Origin: Anaerolineales bacterium
Lineage (GTDB): Bacteria; Chloroflexota; Anaerolineae; 4572-78; J111
DNA: 16,177 nucleotides
Direction: 5' to 3'
Assembly (NCBI GenBank): GCA_012032575.1
Contig: JAAUSP010000114.1
Location: 1-16,177 of the forward strand
Shown here: positions 1 through 7,555 of the stretch, one piece after another
Position numbering within the stretch: the stretch's first letter is position 1
Layout of the letters: each line of letters opens with the position of its first letter
Translations under genes and position numbers: made by a program
Notes under the pieces: generated by a model
The model's input: only the letters and a program-made list of their open reading frames with translations
What the model was told of the DNA's origin: nothing
Databases searched by the model: none

Positions 1-2
1 TT

Positions 3-79
3 CGAGGCCGTAGGCCGTGAAGCGTCCCTACCGCGCTGTATCGGCCTCGGAGATTTCTCCCCGCTTGGCGGGTCGAAAT
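3..79. repeat. Palindromic intergenic repeat with two hairpins
   Basis: This is the non-coding stretch beyond the 3' end of the glycan operon. An 8-base inverted repeat, CGAGGCCG at 3-10 and CGGCCTCG at 42-49, forms one possible hairpin. A second hairpin follows: ATTTC (53-57), TC, CCCGC (60-64), loop TTG, GCGGG (68-72), TC, GAAAT (75-79). On the minus strand it contains a GTCATTTCGACC-like and GAGAAATCTC-like pattern that I recall from dispersed intergenic repeats in several phyla; that is memory, not a search. It may also help end transcription of the minus-strand operon, although no T tract follows. Confidence 0.55.
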
Positions 80-139
80 GACATGGCTGAGTAGTTATCT
101 TTAATTAACCATTACTTCTTGAGAGGAATTTAACATCGG

Positions 140-727
140 TTAAATTGAAGAGGTTTGCGCCATTAGTTCTGCTTTTATAGCGGCGCAAATACAGTGTTCT
201 AGAATCAAATGAGCATCTTCTTGCTGTTCGATGCGAGGACTGGGAACCGGCAGGCAGACATCTACCATCGTCTTCAATTGGCCGCCATCGTCGCCGGTAA
301 AGCCGATGGTGATAGCGCCGTGCTGCCGGGCCACTTCCATTGCCCGCAGAACGTTGCCGGAATTACCGCTACAACTGATCCCAATCACCACATCACCGGC
401 CTCCACCAGCGGACTCAGTTGAGCCGCAAACACATTATTATACGAGGTATCGTTAGCCCAGGCTGTCATCAAAGCCATATTATCGGTCAGCCCAATGACT
501 CGAAACTGAGGTGCGCCGGGAACCTGGGTATTTTTGGCTAAATCACAGGCAAAATGGGAAGCGGTAGATGCGCTGCCGCCATTGCCGAAGATAAAAACTT
601 TTTTATTCTGTCGGGCACTTTCCAGCAGTAAAACAATAACCTGCTCAATCAAATCAGCCGGGAGATGGGTGATCATCTCCTGTAATTGGTTAAAATAAGT
701 TTGGATGTGGTGAGGTGTGGAATGCAT
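140..727 (-). CDS. GmhA-like SIS-domain phosphosugar isomerase
   Basis: This is a 195-residue single SIS-domain protein, the normal length for cytosolic sedoheptulose-7-phosphate isomerases (GmhA), which start the heptose-nucleotide route for surface glycans. The phosphosugar-binding loops are visible as GNGGS (residues 48-52) and SCSGNSGN (118-125). Candidate metal or catalytic residues are H58, D62, E170, H173 and H178. The spacing EDAHLILEH differs slightly from classical GmhA (QExHLxxxH), so substrate specificity is uncertain and another phosphosugar is possible. I chose the ATG at 727 because AGAAGG lies 6 bases upstream; the frame also opens at a TTG at 748 with no such site. It is the last gene of the minus-strand operon, 17 bases after the nucleotidyltransferase stop. 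A sugar nucleotidyltransferase next door supports a heptose or related nucleotide-sugar pathway. No heptose kinase is present in the window. Confidence 0.85.
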   Translation of the reverse strand: MHSTPHHIQTYFNQLQEMITHLPADLIEQVIVLLLESARQNKKVFIFGNGGSASTASHFACDLAKNTQVPGAPQFRVIGLTDNMALMTAWANDTSYNNVFAAQLSPLVEAGDVVIGISCSGNSGNVLRAMEVARQHGAITIGFTGDDGGQLKTMVDVCLPVPSPRIEQQEDAHLILEHCICAAIKAELMAQTSSI

Positions 728-733
728 TTTGTT

Positions 734-739
734 CCTTCT
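734..739 (-). promoter_or_regulatory. Ribosome binding site deciding the isomerase start
   Basis: On the minus strand AGAAGG precedes the ATG at 727 by 6 bases, inside the short gap after the upstream stop codon (745-747). It favours this ATG over the TTG at 748, which would overlap the previous gene. Confidence 0.6.
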
Positions 740-744
740 GAAAT

Positions 745-1455
745 TCAATGGGCCATGCTGGCGACAATCCGGTTGGCTTCTTCGTATTTCTCCGGCAGGC
801 CAATGTCAATTAATAAATCTTCAATAACGTAGCCCGCTACCCGAATGCCATCACGCAATAGGCCGGGGAAAACATCAAGGCCAAAATCATACACTGTATT
901 GACTGGAATCCGATCCAGTATTTCTGGCTCAAGGATATAAATGCCGGCATTGGCCAGATGAGAGAACACCTGATCACGGGGCGGTTTTTCGACAAAGCGC
1001 ACGATATTTTGAGCTTCATCCAGTTGCACAATTCCACGATTCCAGGGATCGGGCACATGGTAAAGGCCCATCGTCGCGATTACTCCGGCGCGGCGATGCA
1101 AATCAATCATCGGTCGCAGATCGGTCCAGGTTAAAAGGTCGCCATAGAAAACCACAAAAGTATCATCAAAAAAAGATTGCAACTGCTTAACGCCTCCGGC
1201 CGAACCCAGCAACTGTTCTTCGACCGAGTAGCGTAGGCTGACCCCACAGCGGCTGCCGTCGCCGAAATAATCTATTACCACCTGAGGCAGATGATACAGG
1301 TTGATAGCCAGATCGCTAATACCGTTATCCCGGAGGTAAATAAGAGTGTGCTCCAGGAGAGGCCGGCCAGCCAGGGGCAGCATAGGTTTGGGGGTATGGT
1401 CGGTGAGGGGACGCATGCGCCGTCCCTCACCGGCTGCTAAAATCATCCCTTTCAT
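745..1455 (-). CDS. Sugar-1-phosphate nucleotidyltransferase
   Basis: This 236-residue protein belongs to the NTP_transferase family (RmlA, ManC and HddC-like). It joins a sugar 1-phosphate to a nucleoside triphosphate to make an activated nucleotide sugar. The N-terminal signature MILAAGEGRRMRPLT is present, with the KPM motif at K23, LGSAGG at 83-88 (nucleotide and sugar binding), the metal-binding aspartate in YGD at D106, and the VEKP lysine at K157. The length fits the short HddC/RmlA-like class without a C-terminal left-handed beta-helix. The start is the ATG at 1455, which shares one base with the stop of the upstream sugar transferase (TAATG), indicating translational coupling; the frame is open further upstream but would overlap. 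With the SIS isomerase it could make GDP- or ADP-heptose, or another activated sugar. The base and sugar specificity cannot be read from sequence alone. Confidence 0.88.
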   Translation of the reverse strand: MKGMILAAGEGRRMRPLTDHTPKPMLPLAGRPLLEHTLIYLRDNGISDLAINLYHLPQVVIDYFGDGSRCGVSLRYSVEEQLLGSAGGVKQLQSFFDDTFVVFYGDLLTWTDLRPMIDLHRRAGVIATMGLYHVPDPWNRGIVQLDEAQNIVRFVEKPPRDQVFSHLANAGIYILEPEILDRIPVNTVYDFGLDVFPGLLRDGIRVAGYVIEDLLIDIGLPEKYEEANRIVASMAH

Positions 1456-2929
1456 TAATAAGCCCCACGAGATTTCAACACGGCGGGAATGGTTTGCCAC
1501 AAAATGTGCAGGTCAAACCAGATGCTATAATTGCGGATATAATTCATATCCAGCATAACCCGCTCTTCATAGCTGACATCGCTGCGCCCGCTCACCTGCC
1601 ACAGACCGGTAATGCCGGGTTTGACGGTGGAGAGGTTCATCCGGAACTTACCATAGCGGACCCGTTCTTCTTCGGTAATCATGCGCGGCCCCACCAGGCT
1701 CATCTGACCCAGCAGCACGTTGATAAGCTGGGGCAGTTCATCCAGGCTGGTCCGGCGGAGGAAACGCCCAATGCGGGTTACACGTGGATCATTTTTGAGC
1801 TTGTGATTCAGTTCAAACTCGCGGCGCAGTTCGGGGTCACGGGCCAAACGCTCGTCAGCATCAACGTACATGGTACGGAATTTGAAAGCGTTGAATCTTT
1901 TACCACCCACACCCACCACCCCACGCAGGTGGAAAATCGGGCCGGGCGAGTCGAGCCGGATGGCAATTGCCATGGCCACCATAATGGGCAGAAATACTAT
2001 CAGAGAGCCAATGGAAAGCGTCAGATCAAGCATGCTTTTCATGGTCATATCTGCGCCGGTAAGCCGCACCTTGTTGACGCTTAACAAGGGCACATTGCCA
2101 AACTCTTGCACTTCCACGCCGGTGGTTAGCAATTCATATAAGCCGGACGACATACGAATGGTGATGTTGTCTTCCGAGCCGAAAGCGGTAAAGAGTTGCA
2201 GGAGTTTTTCACGTGGCAACGCGGTAGAGGCCACAATAATCTCCTGAATCCCATGTTGCCTGACCAGCGAGCCAATCCCATCCACCGAACCGAGCACAGG
2301 CACATCGGGCAGCAGTTCACTGCCCGGCCCTAATTCGTCATCGACAAAACCGGCCAGCCAAACCCCGGCTTTGGGATTAGCCTGAAGTTGTTCGGCAATA
2401 GCCAGCCCCTCTTCATTTGCGCCAATAATCAAAGCGGCGGTGAGAAAACGACCATTGGCCCGCATATTCTGCACAATCCGTCGCAAAACAAAACGCCCCA
2501 CGATAACTCCCACGCTAACCAGCAGCCAGGAGAGCACAACCCAGCCCGGGCAATATTGGTTTCGCCGAAGAAGATGAACAAAATCATCAGCATCATTGCA
2601 AAGGTTGACGCATTAAAAGCTTTGGCATACTCGCGGGTGCCGCCAAATAAATTCTTAAAGTCGTACAGGCCAAACAGGCGAAAAACAAAGATCCAGGCAG
2701 GGGCGATGAGAAAAACCAGATTTTGGTAGAAATCCGTAGGAACTACTTCAGGTTGATAAAACCAGGCAAAGCCTATCTCAAACCGAATAGTGTAAGCCAG
2801 CCAAAAGCCTGTTAGCACCATAGCCAAGTCGAGGCCGGCCAGCCCGATAATCAACAAAAGTCGTTCAGCCCAACGTGCGTTAATAGCTACCGGTAGCGGG
2901 TTGGCTAATTGATACGTTGCCTGTGTCAT
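1455..2929 (-). CDS. Polyprenyl-phosphate sugar phosphotransferase (frameshifted)
   Basis: This is an exopolysaccharide polyprenyl glycosylphosphotransferase (WbaP/WcaJ/EpsE type). It loads the first sugar phosphate onto undecaprenyl phosphate at the inner membrane. About 491 residues are expected: four membrane helices in residues 20-155, a Rossmann-like CoA_binding_3 domain (LIIGANEEG, about 165-290), a fifth membrane segment near 300-335, then the catalytic Bac_transf domain with [24 protein letters not shown] and [14 protein letters not shown]. The reading frame is broken near 2543-2549: codons before read [11 protein letters not shown], codons after read [11 protein letters not shown]. 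One extra G in the GGG run would rejoin them. The two open parts span about 2429-2929 and 1455-2537. The start is the ATG at 2929 with AGGAG at 2937-2941; an earlier ATG-like start at 2959 has no site. It is the first gene of the glycan operon. If the break is real, the enzyme would be inactive. Confidence 0.82.
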
Positions 2930-2995
2930 CTTTTTTCTCCTATGGAGGTGAGAAACCAAAAAATTTTCCTTCTATTCAACTTACAATCCATAGTC

Positions 2996-3047
2996 TAACA
3001 AGATTTAATGATAAAGCCGTGTGAAGAAACTTAGAAAAAAGTTAGAA
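2996..3047 (-). promoter_or_regulatory. Promoter with 11-bp direct repeats, glycan operon
   Basis: On the minus strand two TTCTAA half-sites (3042-3047 and 3031-3036) repeat with an 11-bp period. The second lies exactly 17 bp upstream of a TATCAT -10 (3008-3013), so it occupies the -35 position. This is the layout of activator-dependent promoters bound by OmpR/PhoB-family regulators. The predicted transcript would start near 3001 and give a leader of about 70 bases before the ATG at 2929. The same arrangement recurs at 6496-6547 with 20 of 23 bases identical over the -10 side and 17 of 17 over the repeats. Binding is inferred. Confidence 0.6.
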
Positions 3048-3051
3048 AATT

Positions 3052-3087
3052 AAAAAACCAGAGGTCCAAAATATATTTTGGACCTCT
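3052..3087 (-). terminator. Rho-independent terminator (28-bp perfect palindrome)
   Basis: Positions 3060-3087 form a perfect 28-bp palindrome (14-base arms, starting AGAGGTCCAAAATA). On the minus strand it is followed by GGTTTTTTA, a T tract, so it should end transcription of the response regulator gene whose stop is at 3168. It sits directly before the promoter of the glycan operon. Confidence 0.75.
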
Positions 3088-3167
3088 AGAATAAATATCT
3101 ATTTCGATTGGTGTCACTGATTAGGTTAGAACATAGAGAATTCTATCTTTTTGCTTACCAGTGCCGT

Positions 3168-3877
3168 TTAGGCCAATTGAGTCAATATTTTTGGCTCACG
3201 CAGCCGGTAACCAATCCCCCACTCGGCCAGAAGATAATGAGGTTTCTTGGGGTGATCTTCTATTTTATTGCGCAGGTAATGAATATATACCTTGAGCGAC
3301 GCGATGGTCGCCCCCCCTTCGGTCCCCCAGACTTCGCGGATTAATTCGTCATGTGAAACAACCCGGCCAACATTACGCAGCAAAATTGAGAGAAGCCGGA
3401 ATTCGGTGGGAGTTAATTGGACAAATTCGCCCCGTACCTCTACATGCCGCCGCTCCAAATCAATCATCAGTTGGCCATCATCATAAACCAGCGGCATCTC
3501 GCTAAAATCGGTTTGACCATTTCGGCGTAAGAGGGTGCGAATTTTAGCCAAAAATATAGGGACGGCAAAGGGTTTCCGTAAATAATCATCTGCACCCATT
3601 TCCAACGAGCGAATCACGCTGCGCTCGTCGTGCCGGTGGCTCATCATTAGAATAGATTGCACCCCCAACTCGCGCAAACGGCGGCAGGTTTCAAACCCAT
3701 CCAGGACTGGCATAATTAAATCCACAATGACCAGGTCGGGTATTTGTTTAGCTGCCAATTCCAAACCGGCGGTACCACTTTCAGCTACAAGAACCTGATA
3801 ACCTTCGTTTTCGAGAAAAGTTTTAGAAGTTGAAGTATCGTTGGATCATCATCTATCAGTAGAATTTTTGTCGGCAT
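3168..3877 (-). CDS. OmpR-family response regulator (frameshifted)
   Basis: This would be a 236-residue receiver plus winged-helix regulator. The receiver has the acidic cluster IDDD (9-11), phospho-acceptor D53 in VIVDLIMP, S80 in place of the usual Thr, and K102 in RKPF. The Trans_reg_C domain is clear (LTPTEFRLLSILL and WGIGYRL). The start is the ATG at 3877 with GGAG at 3883-3886, one base after the stop of the kinase-like gene, so the two are one operon. The frame breaks near 3821-3824: LLIDDDPTILQLLK is in one frame and FLENEGYQVLVAESG in another. A fifth A in the coding-strand AAAA run restores it. The downstream part alone (to 3764) lacks the acidic pocket. It is likely a partner of the kinase-like protein and a candidate binder of the shared 11-bp repeats. 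The stop is followed by a strong terminator. Confidence 0.83.
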
Positions 3878-3878
3878 A

Positions 3879-6380
3879 TTATCTCCATACAGGCAAAGAA
3901 AAGCTAAATCGTGATCCCTTGCCGGGTTGACTCTCCACCCAAACACGACCATTTTGTAATTCAATTAATCGTTTGGTACTATAAAGCCCCAAATTGTAAG
4001 ATGACATCACGGTACCATTGGTGCTTTCGATGGGATAGAACTGGGTAAAAATTCGATCAAGTTGAGCGACCGGAATGGCTTCGCCGTTATCCACAACCGA
4101 AAGAATCACCTCATTATCCTCAGTTTCGATTTCAAGGGTAATATGGCCTCTGGTGGTACACCGGCTAATACCGCTCCGCAGTAAATTTACCAACACCAGT
4201 TCTGTCTTGGCCAGGTCAGCCGCTACGATGGGCATTGTTCCAGCCACAGAGAGACTGAACGTATGCTTAGGCTCCTCATACCGCATCAGGCCCAATACTC
4301 GGTCAATCAGGGGAGACAACGCGACCGGTTCAGCAAAAACCCGAACGATACCGGCTTCCAGCCGTGACATTTCAACCAGTTCTTTAACAAATTCCCGCAT
4401 GCGCTGGCTCTGCTCGCGCAGTTTGTCCAGCATTACCCGCTGCTCTTCTACATTCAATTCCGAACTCAGCAGCAAATCAACGGCCGTTTGGATAGAGGTA
4501 AGAGGGGTACGCAACAAATGCGAGGCCATATTGGCAAATTCAAAGCGGATATGTTCATCCCCTTTTTTGGAAAGATGAAAAGCACAGATTGCTCCCATCA
4601 CTTTTTCTTCCCTAACTACCGGCACAATTCTTACTTTGACCGGGATCGAGGGTCCGCTTTTCTTGGCCAACCTGATAACCTCATTGCAGGCAACCCGCTG
4701 GCTTTTTTCGATCGCCTGATCCAACAATTCGGACAGGCTTGGCAGGCTATTATCATTGTCATAAGTGGCCTGAAATTCACGCACAGAGCGGCCTACAACC
4801 TCGGCTTCGGACCAGCCTAACATTTGAGTAGCGGCTTCGTTTTGGGCCATCAAACGCAAATCCGCATCTACCAGCCAGACGCCATTATCCACTGCCTCCA
4901 TCATTACCGAGAGGCGTTCCTGCTCCGAGGTGGCCTTCTCTTGCAGCAGCGCACTTTCCAGAGCAATAGCCATTTGATCGGCCACGCTGGTAACAAACTT
5001 TAAATCTTCCTGGCTAAAGGCGTTTGGTTGAGTGCTCTCAAGATTGATAGCACCCATCACCCGACTGCCCCGATGCATCGGCACAATCAACCGGGACCGG
5101 CTGTAATGTTGGTTTTGCTCATTACCCTTACCATTACCGCGACGCCACAGATCATAACTCAGGGCCGGTTGTCCCGTCTTGATCACTTCCTGAATAGTTT
5201 GCTCATCCCACCAGCATGGTGTATCTGCGTCTTGCGAATTGGTTACAGCAAAACTATGAACATTTCCCTGGGTAACATAACGGGGAGAGCCAAACTGTCC
5301 GCCTTCATTCCAGGCCAAAACACCAACTTCGGCATTGGTGGCATTTAGCGCCAGTGACAAAGCTAACTGAGAACCTGTCTCAAAATCGGTAATATCGCTC
5401 AATTGGCCGGCAATAGCTTGCAGCGTGGCTATTTCTTCAAAATGACGACCAATCTCATTACGCGCCTCGCTATACTGCCGGGCATTAACCACTGCTGTCG
5501 CCGCCATATCGGCAAGTTCGGTTAACCGCCGCAGGTCTACTAACGAAAAACGGGTGTTTGAGGTCTGATTGTCTATCCCCAAAACCCCAATCACTTGTTC
5601 ATCAACTTTGAGCGGTACATTGAGCAATGATTTAACAGGGTAACTGGTTTTGAGGTCGAGATACTGCCCGCTGGCGCCACTCAACAAAATAGGTTTGCCA
5701 GAACGCAGAATAGATCGAGCCACACTATCTTCAGCTTGAGTGGCAAACGCCTCAGCCTGATTCTTGCTTAAGTTTTGGGCGGCCCGCAGACGAAGTGTAT
5801 CGGTTTTTTCATCAAGGGTGAACAAGTAGCCCGTATCCGCCCCGGTAATAGAGAGGGCTGCTTCTACCACCCGGTTAAGCACTGAGTCCAAATCTTCCAA
5901 CGGGCCGGAGCCGGAACCCGTACCTAGAATCGAACCAAATTCTTTGGCCCGCTGCTCTAAAGTTTGGTTGAACCCATTTAAATCTTCGGTAAGTTGTTGA
6001 TAATTGATGGCTTGACCTTCGTGAGCCAGTACCCTGCGTACAGTCTGCAAAATCTCATCACTGGCAAAGGGTTCAAGCACATAATCCTGAACGCCCCAGC
6101 GCAGCAGTTCAATTGGAATTGTTGTCGAAGCCTGTTCTACCATTAATATAGTTGGGATCAGGCGGCCTGTTTGGGCAATGCGTTGTAATAGTTGAGTCGC
6201 CGAGTCCAGCGGCAGATGTAGCAGCAGAAGCTGGGGCGATTTCGCCACTGCTAATTTTACCCCCTCATTTTGACTGTAAGCCAACAAGGGCTTAAAACTG
6301 TGGGGAACCAGTGTTTGTTCCGCGATACTTTCAATCAACTCGGCATTCGAGTTGACTATTAATATTTTTTCTCCGGCCAC
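3879..6380 (-). CDS. Multi-sensor histidine kinase-like protein, degenerate core
   Basis: This 833-residue protein has no membrane segment, so it is predicted cytosolic. Domains in order: a receiver-like domain lacking the usual acidic and phospho-acceptor residues (1-120), a coiled stretch (125-160), two GAF domains (about 160-305 and 312-478), PAS (about 490-610), HisKA (about 612-680) and HATPase_c (about 725-833). The H-box reads SHLLRTPL with H621 present but the usual Glu replaced by L622. The N-box has N732 but S736 where the metal-binding Asn is expected. G1 reads DNGEA (764-768) rather than DxGxG, and G2 reads SYNLGL (794-799) rather than GxGLGL. Kinase activity is therefore doubtful; it may act as a scaffold, phosphatase or partner of another kinase. 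The start is GTG at 6380 with AGAGG at 6386-6390. The response regulator follows after one base. Its promoter matches that of the glycan operon. Confidence 0.85.
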   Translation of the reverse strand: MAGEKILIVNSNAELIESIAEQTLVPHSFKPLLAYSQNEGVKLAVAKSPQLLLLHLPLDSATQLLQRIAQTGRLIPTILMVEQASTTIPIELLRWGVQDYVLEPFASDEILQTVRRVLAHEGQAINYQQLTEDLNGFNQTLEQRAKEFGSILGTGSGSGPLEDLDSVLNRVVEAALSITGADTGYLFTLDEKTDTLRLRAAQNLSKNQAEAFATQAEDSVARSILRSGKPILLSGASGQYLDLKTSYPVKSLLNVPLKVDEQVIGVLGIDNQTSNTRFSLVDLRRLTELADMAATAVVNARQYSEARNEIGRHFEEIATLQAIAGQLSDITDFETGSQLALSLALNATNAEVGVLAWNEGGQFGSPRYVTQGNVHSFAVTNSQDADTPCWWDEQTIQEVIKTGQPALSYDLWRRGNGKGNEQNQHYSRSRLIVPMHRGSRVMGAINLESTQPNAFSQEDLKFVTSVADQMAIALESALLQEKATSEQERLSVMMEAVDNGVWLVDADLRLMAQNEAATQMLGWSEAEVVGRSVREFQATYDNDNSLPSLSELLDQAIEKSQRVACNEVIRLAKKSGPSIPVKVRIVPVVREEKVMGAICAFHLSKKGDEHIRFEFANMASHLLRTPLTSIQTAVDLLLSSELNVEEQRVMLDKLREQSQRMREFVKELVEMSRLEAGIVRVFAEPVALSPLIDRVLGLMRYEEPKHTFSLSVAGTMPIVAADLAKTELVLVNLLRSGISRCTTRGHITLEIETEDNEVILSVVDNGEAIPVAQLDRIFTQFYPIESTNGTVMSSYNLGLYSTKRLIELQNGRVWVESQPGKGSRFSFSLPVWR

Positions 6381-6495
6381 GTTTGCCTCTTGCCTTTAAA
6401 AGTTATCTTAATGAGTTAATATGCTTTGGAAAATTGGAGCCTGGAAATAGATGCTTTTATACCCCAATCTGTTATAAGGCGTATTGTAGCCAGTG

Positions 6496-6547
6496 TAACA
6501 ATACTTAATGATAAAGCCATTTAAACACTATTAGAAAAAAGTTAGAA
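6496..6547 (-). promoter_or_regulatory. Promoter with 11-bp direct repeats, kinase-regulator operon
   Basis: This is the second copy of the module at 2996-3047, offset by exactly 3500 bp. On the minus strand it has TTCTAA at 6542-6547 and 6531-6536 (11-bp period), a 17-bp spacer, then TATCAT at 6508-6513. The 12 bases between the conserved blocks differ between copies, while both blocks (17 and 14 bases) are identical, which suggests selection on the binding site and the -10. It should drive the kinase-like gene starting at 6380, with a leader of about 120 bases. Confidence 0.6.
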
Positions 6548-6554
6548 CTGCTAA

Positions 6555-6586
6555 ATTTAAAAATTAGAGAGAGTTTTGGCTCTCTC
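6555..6586 (-). terminator. Rho-independent terminator after second OmpR regulator
   Basis: A 7-base stem, GAGAGAG (6567-6573) and CTCTCTC (6580-6586) with a 6-base loop, is followed on the minus strand by TAATTTTTAAAT. It lies 64 bases past the stop of the regulator at 6650 and just before the promoter of the next operon, the same order as at 3052-3087. Confidence 0.65.
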
Positions 6587-6649
6587 CCTGCTTGACGGGT
6601 GAATTTTTCACACGTTTCTCCAGCGCACCTTTGCCGCATCCTGATTATT

Positions 6650-7357
6650 TTAGCCAAACCGGTAACCCACTCCCCATTCATTATGAATTAAACTGGGTTT
6701 CGAGGGGTCTTTTTCAACTTTGCGGCGCAAGTAGCTAATGTACAGGCGTAAATAATCTATCTCGCCCACATATTCCGGCCCCCAAACCTCGGTCAACAAG
6801 AATTCATGCGGCAGCATCCGGCCTTTATGACGAACCAGTACGGAGAGGAGACGAAATTCCGTGGGGCTAAGGTCAACCCGTTTCGTATCAACGGTGACTT
6901 CATGCTTATCAAAATCAATGACCAGATTTTCATAGGTAAAAATTGGCCCACGACTGTTCCCAGTAGGGCCATTGCTACCGGGACCGTTTGAACGGGTTAC
7001 TCGCCGGAGCAGCGCCCGCACCCGAGCCGATAACTCTTCAGCCGTGACCGGTTTAATGATATAATCATCAGCACCCAAATTTAGCCCTTTGACCACATTC
7101 TCTTCAGAGCCAAGCGCGGTCAGCATAATAATCGGCACATCCGACATTTCTCGAAACCGGGCACAGGTTTGCCAGCCATCCATATCAGGCAGCATAATAT
7201 CCAGGATGATGGCATCGGGCTTAACAGCGTAAGCTTTTTGTAAGCCGGTAATGGCATTGTTTGCCACTTCTACCTGGAAGCCTTTCTTGGTTAGCATAAA
7301 ACGCAGGGCTTCACATAGTGTTACATCATCTTCAATAAGTAAAAGAGTTTCCGTCAT
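6650..7357 (-). CDS. OmpR-family response regulator
   Basis: This is an intact 235-residue regulator. The receiver has E9-D10-D11, phospho-acceptor D53 in AIILDIMLP, T80 in IIMLTA and K102 in IIKPV, so it should be phosphorylated normally. A Gly/Ser/Asn-rich linker (about 122-138) joins it to a Trans_reg_C winged helix ending NEWGVGYRFG. Overall it resembles the KdpE/PhoB/PhoP class, but the target genes cannot be assigned by name. The start is the ATG at 7357 with GGAG at 7365-7368, spacing 7. No kinase is translationally coupled to it; the nearest downstream gene is the degenerate kinase-like protein, with a terminator and a new promoter in between, so its kinase may be elsewhere. Three direct repeats of TTCAAAC/TTCTAAT type lie just upstream of its TATAAT -10, which suggests autoregulation. 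It is paralogous to the regulator at 3168-3877. Confidence 0.92.
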   Translation of the reverse strand: MTETLLLIEDDVTLCEALRFMLTKKGFQVEVANNAITGLQKAYAVKPDAIILDIMLPDMDGWQTCARFREMSDVPIIMLTALGSEENVVKGLNLGADDYIIKPVTAEELSARVRALLRRVTRSNGPGSNGPTGNSRGPIFTYENLVIDFDKHEVTVDTKRVDLSPTEFRLLSVLVRHKGRMLPHEFLLTEVWGPEYVGEIDYLRLYISYLRRKVEKDPSKPSLIHNEWGVGYRFG

Positions 7358-7381
7358 GAGTAGTCTCCTATTTTGTCCAGA

Positions 7382-7422
7382 ACAAAAGTAAAAGGGTGGT
7401 GCAGATCGCCTTTTACGTTTGT
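7382..7422 (-). promoter_or_regulatory. Stem-loop in leader of second OmpR regulator
   Basis: A 14-base inverted repeat with one mismatch, 7382-7395 (ACAAAAGTAAAAGG) and 7409-7422 (CCTTTTACGTTTGT), encloses a 13-base loop. It lies between the predicted transcription start near 7466 and the ribosome binding site at 7365-7368 on the minus strand. No T tract follows, so it is not an obvious terminator. It could affect mRNA stability or translation, or be a protein operator. I recognise no riboswitch family in it. Confidence 0.4.
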
Positions 7423-7472
7423 GGCAGCATCAACACCTGGGGTAAGATTGGATTTTAAGTCGAACTAACTCT

Positions 7473-7516
7473 ATTATACTAACAAAAAGTTTGAATTTAG
7501 TTTGAAAGAATTAGAA
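7473..7516 (-). promoter_or_regulatory. Promoter and triple direct repeats, second OmpR regulator
   Basis: On the minus strand a perfect TATAAT -10 lies at 7473-7478. Upstream are TTCAAAC (7489-7495), TTCAAAC (7500-7506) and TTCTAA (7511-7516), with periods of 11 and about 10 bp. No good -35 is present, consistent with an activated promoter. The half-sites resemble those at 3031-3047 and 6531-6547 (TTCTAA). The regulator it precedes is the natural candidate binder; this is inference. Confidence 0.5.
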
Positions 7517-7555
7517 TTTTCAAAAGAATTTTCTTCTTCATCATATCAGCAAAGG

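Noticed and set aside
127..146. AATTTAAC/GTTAAATT inverted repeat at the isomerase stop as a terminator
   Set aside because: It is AT-only in the stem apart from one pair and has no T tract on the minus strand.
727..748. Longer N-terminus of the isomerase starting at TTG 748
   Set aside because: The ATG at 727 has AGAAGG at proper spacing, and the extension would overlap the upstream gene.
1494..2084. Open frame of 196 codons on the plus strand, antisense to the sugar transferase
   Set aside because: The minus-strand frame encodes clear family motifs ([22 protein letters not shown]); the plus-strand product matches nothing I recognise and lacks a ribosome binding site.
3821..3824. Frameshift in the OmpR regulator as phase variation or programmed frameshifting
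   Set aside because: A four-base run is too short for high-rate slippage, and no slippery heptamer with downstream structure is seen; a missed base is simpler.
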